A stretch of 64,000 nucleotides of DNA from Zantedeschia hybrid cultivar (lineage: Eukaryota > Streptophyta > Magnoliopsida > Alismatales > Araceae): positions 46,581,196 through 46,645,195 of the forward strand of contig JARZZO010000013.1 in assembly GCA_030544215.1 (NCBI GenBank), given 5' to 3'. Shown one piece after another: positions 21,121 through 33,100 of this stretch (its first letter is position 1; the number at the start of each line of letters is the position of its first letter). The position numbers and the translations under genes were made by a program. The notes beneath the pieces are model-generated. The model ran no database searches. It had not been told where the DNA came from and saw only the letters and a program-made list of their open reading frames with translations.

Positions 21121-24100
21121 GCATCGTTCTTCCGCCGCTTTTTTTTCCTCACTGGAGATCGTATGTTATTTGTTGTTTCTGCTTTGTTTTTTCAACTTTC
21201 GTAGTAGTTTCTCTTTGGTTTTTTGATCGGAATTCTGTGTTCTACTCATTTTTCTCCGAGGGATCACGAGTTTTTTCTTGCTTGTAAGGTCTCGATCGAA
21301 CGTTTTCATCCTTTCTCCCCCCCCCCCCCCTCAATTCTTGTTATACACGTTTGATCCCTGACTGGTGCCTCTTGTTTGCAGATATTTGGACGGTCCCGAC
21401 GATTTTGAGTCTAGAATCAACGGGAACAGAGAGCTGCAGGTTCTCGAAGATGAACTTCGTGAATCTTGCTCTGGCTTCTTGCAGAAGTTCTTCAGTTTAA
21501 CTAGCGGCATTATTGTGTACCATAAAGAGCTCTTCAAGTACCTTAGCGATCTTCAGGTTAATAAATATGGCTTGACCTTAGATTTATATATACAGTTTGA
21601 TGGACTACATCTTATGCGTTTTGCTTCCCATCCTTCTCCATTTGGTTGAATTTTCTTCATTATAACTATTACAATGAATTGAGCTTATAGAAAAAAAAAA
21701 TACACCAAATGTGCGAAGCCACCCTTATCTGCCCGCAACATGCCTTCAGATCGATGAAATAGGGAAGGTATGGCCGCTCAGCTTGACGTGATGAACATTT
21801 GAGGCGGAAGATGTTATACCTGGAAAATTATTTAATGAACAGGCTTTTCATCATGTCAATAAAGAATGGTAAATCAGTAAACCAGTGCTTTTGCTTTCTT
21901 TTGCAACGACACCTTTTGTTAGTTAAACATAATATCAAAACGGTTGCAAACAATGAGATTAGTACTGTTCTGGGATATCACTGGTGATTATATTTGATGG
22001 TCCAAGCAACCTTCTCTTTGTGTAGATGGCGCGGGGCGGAGAGGAGCGGAGCGGAGCGGGAGTAGAGAGGAGGGTATGGAGAGGTGTAGAGTTGCAGAGG
22101 GATTGAGATGGAAGATTCTTCTCTGGAGGTAGGCCTTCTTCAGGGAGATGCTTTAGGTGTTTGGGGAGGGATTACTGAGTGCAAGATTGCCAGAATGGTC
22201 TGGTGTGTTGGAGGTGTGGGGCTGTAAGCCTGTAGTAATAAATAGATGTTTAGTTAGGGCAGTTTTATCTTTTTATATATTCCCCATTGTTTATTCTGTT
22301 TTTATTCTGGTTTTACCCCTGTCTTTTATGTTAACATGGGTAAATATGTCATTAGTGGTTGTATTATGTTTGTCTTAATTATAAAAGGCTGTTTAGTGCT
22401 GGCCGGCCTCTCTAGTTGAGAGAGAGAGCCTGCCGCACCTCTTTGCTGCTTCTCCAACTCCCGTGCCTCTTCTTTCTACATGGTATCAGAGCGCATAAGA
22501 GGGAAGGAGCAAAACCCTAGACCGGTTGGCCTTCTTTCTCTTTCCCAGTGGAGCGTCCAAATCCTCTAGTGGAGAGGCTCTGCACCAGAAAAAAAGAAAA
22601 AAAAAAGAACACAGAACAAGCCTGCGGTCCTTGTTCTGTATCTCAAGGCTTGTGGCCCCTGTTTTTGTGTCTCCAGGTCTGCGGTCCCCCTCTGTTTGTG
22701 GTCCCGTCCTCTTTCGCTGCTCTTGGGAACAAGGAGAAAGGATTGGCCCCTCTGTTATGTGATTCTAGGTGACCGGCTCCCTCATCCTCTACTCCAGAAC
22801 TTAGTCTAGGGTTTGTGGAGGCGTGCACCTTTATTCACCTCCATTGGAACTTTGTCTAGGGTTTCCTTGAGGATCGCAATCTTGTGTAGGGCTTGCACAA
22901 GGCCATTGCTCAGGTTTTTGAGCAGGTCGGCCAACCATTTGTTGCTGACTGTACCCTGTTTAGGGTCCTTGGAGGCTATCCCTACGCTGATACCCTATTT
23001 TGGGGGGGTTGTGAGAGGCTGACCATCTTCCTCCTTACTGCTGCACTACTACCAACCTGTTTCATCATCTTTAGGAGCAAGGAAATGTCTGAGGTGACAA
23101 CAAACGAAGCATCCTCCAGGGGAGACAACATGGGGGAACATTTTCACTTTCAACTTCCCTCTGTGAAGTTGAATGACTCAAACTACTTGGACTGGACAGC
23201 AGCCATCAAGACATTTATCAGTGCAAGATCTAAGGTTGAATACATAAATGAGAGGATAAAATCACCTCCAGTTGATGATGATAAGTATGAGGAATGGGAA
23301 CATCACGATAGTATTGTGAAGACATGGATTTTTAGCTCTGTGACTGATGGACAATTGAAGTATATTGTGAGGAAGTCAACTGCAAGGGAGATGTGGCTCA
23401 TCCTTGAAGAGATGTACTGTGAGAAGGCCAATCCGGTGAATCTGTATGATCTTGAAGTTGCTATCTATGACACTAAGTAAGGCACACACTCTGTATGTGA
23501 ATACTGTCTTGCCTTACGAGCATTATGAGAGGAACAAGATTCCTTCGCCATAAAAGACTAGGACACTGTTACAGACCACAAGAAGTACTTGAAGCATGTC
23601 CAAGACCAAAGGGTTCTTAAGTTTCTTCATGGTCTCAATTCAGAGTATCAAGGGTTGCGATCTCAAATTCTGAACTTTGAGGTCATCCAATCTCTTCAAT
23701 AATGCTACAAGAAGGTGGTCGCTGAAGAGAGACGGATGAAGACTATGCAGGTAGATACAAGAGGGGCTAATGTTGGTGATCACTTTGCTCTCATCACCAA
23801 TACGGGCATGGCAAAGAAGGGAGATGGCACACGAAAGGACTCACACAAAGGTGAGAGAAAATGTTCGCATTGTGGACGGTCCAACCACTCTGTGGAGTTC
23901 TACTGGGAATTGTACCCTGATAAGATGCCTCAAGTTCAGGAAATGCTAGCAAAGTAAAGGAACGACTGCTGCAACAAAGGTCATACAACAGCCTTCTAGG
24001 GTTGCCGATGATGGGAACACATCAGCATGAACACAAGGAAATTTCGTGGGGCTGTCCACCTCCGATGTAGTCGACCTTCAGCAGTTCCTCTTACACTTGA

Positions 24101-27100
24101 CACCCTCTTTATCCACTACCCCGTCAGGTACTTTTGGAGTAGCACTCAGTGTTGCCTCGCATCATAGTGAACACTCTTAGATCATTGATTCACTGGCCAC
24201 TGACTATATGACGGGTACCCCTAACCTCTTTACTTCTTATACTTTATACTCATGATAAGATAAGGTGACCATAGCAAATGGTACCCTAGCTATCATAACT
24301 GGGAAAGGAACCATACCTCTAGATGAGCATCTTACCTTATCCTCAGCATTACATGTTCCAAAATATCTATAAATTTGTTTTTTGTGAGTAGTCTCACAAA
24401 ATCCTTGAGTTGTTCCATAACATTCTTTCCCACTGATTGTGTGTTTTAGGATCTAAAGACATGGCAACTGATTGGGAGTAGATGTGAAGTAGGAGGTCTC
24501 TACCAGCCAAGGATGGCAGTACCGGTACCGGTACCGGTATCGGTGGGTACCGGTACCGGTACGTACCGGTCCGGTACCGGCCCGGTACCGGTCGGTACCC
24601 ACGGTACCGGTGCCGGCCGATACCGGTACGTACCGGTATCGGCCGGTACTGCCATCCATGCTACCAGCGCCAGTCCCAGCATGTTGTTGCTTTTCAGTCT
24701 TCGAGCACTAGTGTCTTGTCTAAGAAAATAAGGGAGATACAGTTATGGCATCTTCGTCTAGGACATCTTTCATTTTCAACCTTAAAATGTTTGTTTCTAT
24801 CATTGTTTTAAAAAATAAACATTCAGTCTATTTAGTGTCAAACTTGCCAGCTTGCAAAACATTGTAGAACTCCATTTCCTCCTTCTATGAATAAAAATTC
24901 TACTTCTTTTGAATTGATCCATTATGATGTGTGGGGTCCTGCTTCTGTTCCTTCTATTGATGGCCACTGTTATTTTACCACCTTCATTGTTGATTTCCCT
25001 CATTGCACTTGGGTGTATCCTATGAAGTCTAGTGAGGATGTGTCACGGGTTATACAGGTGTTGGAGAATATGGTGGAAACTCAGTTTGAAAAGAAAATAA
25101 AAGTATTTCGTTCAGACAATGCAAAAGAATATTTTGAGAAAAATCTGAATATTTTATTTGAGGATAAATAGATCATCCATAAGTCATCATGTCCTTATAC
25201 TCTTCAACAAAATGGAATAGCTGAACGAAAAAATCGTCATATTCTCGAAACAACTCGGACACTCCTCCATTATAACCTTCTCAAAAGGTTTTGGATAGAG
25301 GCTGTACTCACTGCTGCTTATGTCATCAATTGAATGCCCTTCAGAGTCTTCCAATTTAGGACCTCCTACTCTATTCTTCGACCTCAGCACTCACTCTTCC
25401 CTTTGCTATTAAGAGTGTTTGGATGCTTGCGTTTTATCCATGATCTAGTTCATGGCAAATCCAAACTTGATGCCAAGGTTATTCGTGGTATTTATTTTGG
25501 GTACTCTCCCACACAAAAGGGTTACAGATGCCATGACCTCAAAACAAAGAAAAAATATGTTGTGCAAGATGTCACTTTCTTTGAATCTCGTTCATACTAT
25601 CTCTTCTAGGATGTGTCTGAGGGAAAGAGTTCTCATATTCTAGCAAGAACCTTGACTATTCTTGATGTTGTTGTCTCTTGAAGGAATGTCACAACTGAAG
25701 AACCTGCACTCTCAGAAAAGAGACATGATATTAGCACAAAGGGGACTATTGAACTGAGGCATTATGTCAGAAGATCAAAAGTTCAAAAGTAAGCTGAAAA
25801 CTTGGGACTTGATGTTGTGACAGATCTTTCTGTAGATCCATTATCCCAAGAAGTTGGTAATGTTCTTAATACTAAACCTAGTTCTCCTATTGATTCTGTT
25901 GAAGCCATTGATTCTGATGTTGTCCTAGCTGAAATTGTGCAAGATAATCATGATCTTGAGAAACCTATTGCTGTCCGAAAAGATGTACGAGAGTGCACCA
26001 AACATCAAATCTCAAAGTACTTATGTTACTCACAATTGTCTCCTTACAGAACCTTCATTGCTGCGCTCTTTTCTTGTTCAAATCCCCTAACCTTCACATA
26101 GGCTACTAAAGACCAATGGTGGGTGAAGGCTATGGAGGAGGAAATGAATGCTCTCAAACGGAACAACACTTGGGTTATTGTTGATCTTCTTCAGAGGAAG
26201 AAGCTGATTGGATTAGAATGGGTGTACACCACTAAATTTAGAGCTGATGGGAGTGTGGAAAGATTCAAAGCAAGACTGGTTGTGAAGGGGTTTACTCAAA
26301 CATATGGAATTGATTATGAGGAAACCTTTGCACCAGTTGCTAAGTTGAACACGGTTAGAGTGGTTCTTGCTATAGCAGCTCATTACTCTTGAGAATTATA
26401 TCAACTGGATGTTAAGAATGCCTTTTTGAATGGTGAGCTTACAGAAGAAGTGTACATGTAGCCACCTCCAAGAATGATCATCGGTGGCAGGTTGAATAAG
26501 GCTTTGTATAGCCTAAAATAGTTTCCTCGAGCCTGGTTTGAGAGATTCAGAGTGACAATGGTCAGATATGGCTTCACTCAGGAAAATGCATATCATACTC
26601 TGTTTACAAAATGGGTAGATAGCAAATTTGTGGTTTTACTAGTGTATGTTGATGATATGATCATTGCAGGTGATAATGACATTGAAATTGCACTCCTGAA
26701 GAAAAGTCTAGCAAAAGAGTTTGAAATCAAGGACTTGGGGCAGCTGAGGTACATTTTAGGCATTGAAGTGACCAGATCATCCAGATTTGCTGAAAGAAAC
26801 GGGGAAGCTTGGGTGCATAACTGCATATACACCTATTGAGTCAAATCATAGACTTAGCATCTCAGATGGTAAAATTTTGTTTGAGGGGGAGAAAGGAAAA
26901 TATCAGAGACTAGTAGGAAAATTATTGTATTTGTCCTTAACTAGGCCTGACATCCTATGCTGTTAGTATAGTAAGTCAGTTTATGCATGCACTCCGTACA
27001 TCGCATCTTGGAGCATTAGACAGAATTCTGAGGTACATAAAGTCCTGTCCGGGAAAAGGTCTTCTGTTTTCCAAGAGTAGTCATCTTACTTTGGAAGGGT

Positions 27101-30100
27101 ACACTGATGCTGATTGGGCTGGATCACAGGATGATAGAATATCCACGACATACTACTGTATGTTTTTGGGTGGCAATCTTATAACCTAGAGGAGCAAGAA
27201 GTAGTCTGTATGTGCCATATTCGGTACATAAGCTGAATAACGGGTCATGGCTTAATCTGTACCTGAGCTTGTTTGGTTAAAATTTTTGCTTAAAGACCTT
27301 GGAGTGAAGGTACAATTGCTAATGAAGTTCGATTGTGATAACAAAGCTGCCATCAACATTGCAAATAATCCTAAAAAAAACATTGCAAATAATCCTGTCC
27401 AGCATGACAAGACCAAGCATATTGAGATTGGCAGGTACTTCATCAGAGAAAGATTGGACAATGGGGATTTATGCCTACCTTATATCAATTTTGGACAGCA
27501 GCTTGCAGATGTATTCACTAAAGGTCTTACAAGGGAGCAATTTTCAAATGTGATTGTCAAGTTGGGCATGCTAAATATCCATGCTCAATTTGAGGGGGAG
27601 TGTAGTAATAAATAGATGTTCAGTTAGGGCAGTTTTGTCTTTTTATATATTATCTATTGTTTATTCAATTTTTATTCTGGTTTTACCCTATCTTTTATGT
27701 TAACATGGGTAAATCTGTCATTAGTGATTGTATTATGTTTGCCCTAATTATAAAAGACTGTTTAGTGCTGACCTGCCTCTTTAGTTGAGAGAGAGAGAGC
27801 CTGCTGCACCGCTTTTCTGCGTCTCGAACTCCCATGCCTCTTCTTTCGACAAGGCCATAGAAGCTTTTCCTGCAAGGAGTCTGGTGGGGATTCTGGGAAG
27901 ACTTTGGTAGAGAGGAAGGCCATTATAGTTGAGAAGGAGAAGTTAGAGCATCGCCTTAACGAGGAGGAGGATGTGGAGATTATCTCTAATCTATGCATGG
28001 AGGCACCTTGGTTCCATGCGTTTGAGGAAAACCAAAGCTTATGTAAGCGAAGTCTTCTAGGGTCATCGTCCTCTCCTACACATCATAAGGCTCTGATGGT
28101 GGCGCTTAGGAGGAGGTGGCTTGAAATGGCAAATGCCTGGATGACAGGAGTTGATGGCCATCATCTTCTTCTATGGTTTCCTCAGAAGCTTCTTTGCATA
28201 AGGTTTTGACGTTGGGGGAATTCCTATACGATGAAGGTTGCATAAATTGGAGGAAACGGTCGCCACTGGATGGGGCTCTAAGGCATAGTAAGGTAGAGCA
28301 CAAATAGTGTCGTTTGCGAGCCATTCCTTGGATTCTATGGGGTTTCGAAGTGTTTAAGACAGTGTGTCATCCATTCGGACGGGTTGTGAGGGTCGATAGA
28401 TCCACAGTGCGTTGGAATTCACTGGAATATGCTCGTGCGCTTGTTGATGTGGAATAGGGGTACAAAAACCTCTGGGAGTGAAGCTTCGGTGGGGTTAACA
28501 TGTTTTCTATATCACTGTGGAGACGGAGGAGATGGAAAATGGTGGTAAAGATAGAATGGATTGGTCATATAAGGAAGTGGCTATGGCGTACATGGCATAT
28601 AAGGAGGCTAGGGTTGCAGCCTTGTAGATGATTCAGGGTCTATTGAGGAAGACAACTGAGTCGACTCATGCTATTGACTCAAGGCCAACTCAGGATGAAC
28701 AAGGATCGAAGATGAGTTCAGAGTCTTGGGCTCGTTTGGACGAACCGGTGGAGGACGGTTCGCTGAACCGGCAGAATGGGCTTTACAAAGCATACGATGC
28801 TAACGCCGGTGGAAAAGACTGACTTACCGCTGTTTGTGTTCTTTCAGAAGAGTCTGGAAAGGGTAGTTCCGACCTTTTTCCAGCTTGCATTGTTAACATT
28901 TGGGGCAATGCCCTAAAGGCCATGATGGCTACAGCGACAAGGAGCTTTCTCATAGAGCTAAAGAAGGCGAGGAGAGGAAGACGACTCTGTCTCCGTCGGG
29001 GTTGCACGAAACAGATCGCGTCTATCACGGCGGTCCTGATGCTTATGGAGGAGGAGATGGCAGAAATGCTGGAAGAGAGAAGGCAGGAAGCTGTTACGGG
29101 TATGTACCTTGAACAGAAAACCTCTCCTACCCAATCCCGTCTTCCTCTTTCCCCTTCTCAAGCCGAGCATGTTGCCAACGGCCTGCATATTCAAAGGGAG
29201 TTACAGCTAGTGACATTTGAGAAAAGCAAAAATCTGTACAAAAGGAGGAAAGATATCGAAGGAGGGAAGAATGAATCTTTTTTACAAAACTGGGATAATG
29301 CGAAGGTAGAAGAGAAGGCGGTCTGTATTGGTATTCAAATACAAGGCAAAATAGGGCAGTTTAGGAGGTTCTGTACAGCTAAGGAGAGGTTGGCAGAGTC
29401 TTCGGTGATGAAGCAGAAGGGGAAAAAAGAGCTGAAAAATTTATTAAGAGATTGTAATACTTCAACTGCGAGCTTGGAGGTTGATACTCAGAAGCATACA
29501 CAACTGGGATCATGTTAGTTCTGTCATGGAACATTAGAGGGTTGAACGGCTGTAACAAACAGAGAGCTGTTAAAGAGTTGTTGAGAAGGAATGGTATTGA
29601 AATTTTGTGTCTTCAGGAGACGAAGATGGAGTGGGTGGATATCAATATCGTCAAGGCAGTTACAGTTTATGGAGAGCCAGACTTTGTGTTCAGAAGGGCG
29701 TCTGGTTCTTCAGGTGGTATTATCATTGCCTGGAATAAAAGAAATTGAGAGGGTCATCTGCTAGATATTGGGGAGTATTCAGTTACTGTCAAGCTGATTG
29801 ATGTACATAATAAGAGCGAATGGATGTTTTCGGGAGTTTATGGGCCTCATGACTTGGTTCAGCACAAAGAGTTGTGGAGGGAGTTATCTCCCTGTCAAGA
29901 CAGGTTTGAGTTGCCGTGGTGCATTATGGGCGATTTTAACCAAGTTAGAGGACCTTCTGATTGTAAAGGAGGAGGTTCTTTCAACAGAGGTATGAGACAA
30001 TTCAATCAATGGATTGAACAGTGTGTATTACTGGAGCTGCCTATTTGCAATGTCCAGTACACCTGGTCCAATGGCAGAAGAAATCCGTCAATGTCGAAGC

Positions 30101-33100
30101 TGGACAGGGTGTTTGTTAATGACAGATGGGAAATGATGTTCCCTTCTGCTCATGTGATCAAGGATGGCAGTACCGGTACCGGTATCGGTGGGTACTGGTA
30201 CCGGTACGTACCGGTCCGGTACCGGCCGGTATCGGCCCGGTACCGGTCGGTACCGGCCCAAAACCAGTCTGGTACCGGCCGGTACCGGTCGGTACCCACG
30301 GTACCGGTGCCGGCCGATACCGGTACGTACCGGTATCGGCCGGTACTGCCATCCATGCATGTGATTGATCAGCTTAGGCATGTCTTGGACCACAATGCAA
30401 TTGTTCTGAATTGTCGGAAGAGGATGAGCAGGAAAAAACCTTTCCGTATGGAACAGGTATGGTTGCAGAATGATGATTTTCAGAAACTAGTCACGGAGTC
30501 CTGGAAGCAATATGTTGGTCCCTGTGATGGCATGAAAGGCTTAGCTTTGAAGCTGAAGACTTTGAAGAAGAATATGAAGGTGTGGGCAGACAAATGGAAG
30601 CAGGAGAGGTTTATGCAAGTTAACATGATTTTAAATTCTATTCATCATTTGGATCGAATTGAGGAAGGCAGGGCTTTGAATAAGGATGAATTGCAGCTGA
30701 GGGCTAATATGCAGGCTAAGTATTCTGACGGGCTTGCAGAAGAGGAGGTCAGATGGAGGCAGAGGTCACGGGCTATTTGGCTGAAAGAGGGTGGTCTGAA
30801 TACAAAGTTTATTCACAAGATAGCTAACGGGAGGAGAAGGAATAATATCTCTCGTGTACAAAAAGGTGATGAGTTTATTGCTGGTGAAGAGAAGATTGCT
30901 GAAGAAGTTATATCTTTTTACAAAGATTTGTTCTCGGCAGAAAGAAGGTTTCCGCCTTGGTGTGACTCTAATCTGCCGGTCCTTAATACAGAAGACCAGT
31001 CTATGCTGCTAAGTCCAGTTTCAGAGGAAGAAGCAAAGAATGCCGTATTTTCTTTAGGCCCTGTGAAGGCTCTGGGTCCTGACAGAATACCTATTAGCTT
31101 CTATCAGAAGTTTTGGGGTTTGATGAAGAATGAAGTTACTCAGGCTGTGAATGTGTGCTTCTTTGGGAATGGTGGGTGTGAGGGTATAAACCATACTTAT
31201 TTGGTGTTATTGCCAAAGAAGGAGAATGCTATGCAGTTGAAAGACTTTAGGCCCATTAGTTTGTTGAACAGGTCCTATAAAATTATTACACGCATTCTAA
31301 CGTCCAGATTGAGTGTTGTCCTCAATAAAATTATGCAGCCCTACCAATCTGCCTTTATTAAGGGAAGAAGGCTGAAGGATAATTACCTTGTTGCACATGA
31401 AGTCTTGAATTCACTAAAGAAGAGAGGGGAGAAAGGAGTGGTTTGCAAGCTTGACTTTAATAAGGCTTATGACAGGGTTCATTGGAAGGCCTTGTGGAGT
31501 ATTTTGGAGATGCACCAGTTTCCAGAGCAATGGATTGCTGTAGTAAAGAAGTGTATTACTTCAGCTAAGTTCTCCATTGTTTTGAATAAAAATGTGTATG
31601 GCTTTTTTCTTAGTTCTAGAGGATTAAGGCAAGGTGATCCGCTTTCCCCGCTTCTATTTGTGATTATTGCAAACATGCTCAGCAGGATGTGTTTTCAAGC
31701 ATACGTACATGATTGGATTAAAGGAGTTAGCATCTGTAGAGAATTGCCGGGAATATCACATCTACAATTTGCAGATGACACTATTATCTTCTTCCAAGGA
31801 GAGGTTGAGACAGTTCAGAATTTTGCTTTTATCTTGAAGGGTTTTGAAGCTTGTTCGGGGCTGATGATAAATTACGAAAAGAGTCAGATTCTGAGTATTA
31901 ACTTGGCAGAAGAACAGATTACTCAATTTGCTTATATTCTGGGTTGTGCAGCAGGCACTTTTCCTATTACATACTTAGGATTGCCACTTTCTGATAGAAG
32001 GTTGAAGGCAAAGGACTGGGATCTGGTTGTGTGGAAAAATTCAAAGGAGATCAACTGCTTGGAAGGCTAGGTATTTGTCTCTTGGAGGAAGGATCATGCT
32101 CATCGACTCTGTCATTACTGCTATGCCTATGCACTTCTTGTCTGTTTTTCTTATTCCTGTTGAGGTATGTAAAAAGATTGATAATATCAGAAGGTGTTTT
32201 TTATGGGGTGGATACCATAAGGACCGCAGGGGCATCCCACTTGTCAAATGGACTATTGTTTGTTTACCAAAGTCTAAAGGGGGTCTGGGGATAAAAAACC
32301 TGCAGTTGTGGAATATTGCTCTATTGGGGAGATGGTTATGGGAGCTGCTGGATGGTAACACTAATCTGTGGAAATTATGATTTTGCAGAAGCATTATCAA
32401 CCGAGTGGAAGATTGTATCAGCAGGTTAAGAACTCCTTTACTATGTCTGTGATATGGTCAGACATTATTAAGGCAGGCAAACATTTCTGTAGTTCTTGAT
32501 GTACAAGGTGGGGAATGGCCAATGTGTTTATTTTTGGAGAGACAGATGGCTGGGTGACAAGTGTTTTATGGAAGCTTATCCATTGATATATGCTATAGCA
32601 CTCAATCAATGGTGTGTCGTGAGTGATTGCTATGAAGCTTTGGGTAGTTCATTACAGTGGTCTATTCTGTTTAGAAGAAATATGAAGGATGAAGAATTAC
32701 AAGAGTTCTGTTCATTGATGGAGGTGCTGCACTCAACTAGCAGTCTAGCATTGACTTGTCTCAGCTGGACAGGTTGGTTTGGGAGCCGAATAGAGGATAT
32801 TTAATGTACAATCTTATTACTCCGCACTAGAAGGGGTGCTGCCAGCTTATATGAGGAATGAGGAGGTGTGGAAGGTGAAGTCTCCGTTTAAGGTGAAGGT
32901 CTTCATGTGGCTCTTGTTTGAAAAAAGAATTATAACTAAGGTTTACAGGAGCAAATGGTGTTCAGATGAGGATTTGGCCTGCTCTTTCTGTGGTAGTTCT
33001 AATGAAGATGTGGATCATTTGTTTGTACACTGTCAAGTGAGTAAGGAAGTTTGGAGGATTTTTGGGATATTGCTACAGTACAGTGTTCATTTCCAGTGCG

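Larger units (their letters stand above)
22231..27851 (+). mobile_element. Ty1/copia LTR retrotransposon nested in LINE A
   Basis: The 250-bp LTRs at 22231-22480 and 27601-27851 both begin TGTAGTAATAAATAG. The primer site TGGTATCAGAGC follows the 5' LTR at 22481 and the polypurine tract TGAGGGGGAG precedes the 3' LTR. The flanking 5-mers AAGCC (22226-22230) and AGGCC (27852-27856) match at four of five positions. Domain order gag, protease, integrase, RT, RNase H marks copia. I count roughly two dozen differences between the LTRs (~10%), and the coding region has many stops, so this is an old, dead copy. A palindromic MITE (24508-24660) sits between protease and integrase. Confidence 0.85.

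Noticed and set aside
21121..21160. Extension of strumpellin exon 1 to the GTATGT donor at 21,161
   Set aside because: It would put exon 2 out of frame and add residues not matching the family.
24453..24731. Frames encoding Val-Pro, Tyr-Arg and Gly-Thr dipeptide repeats (also at 30,088-30,393 and 54,585-54,782)
   Set aside because: They are the palindromic MITE translated; every frame is open, so this is not a structural-protein gene.
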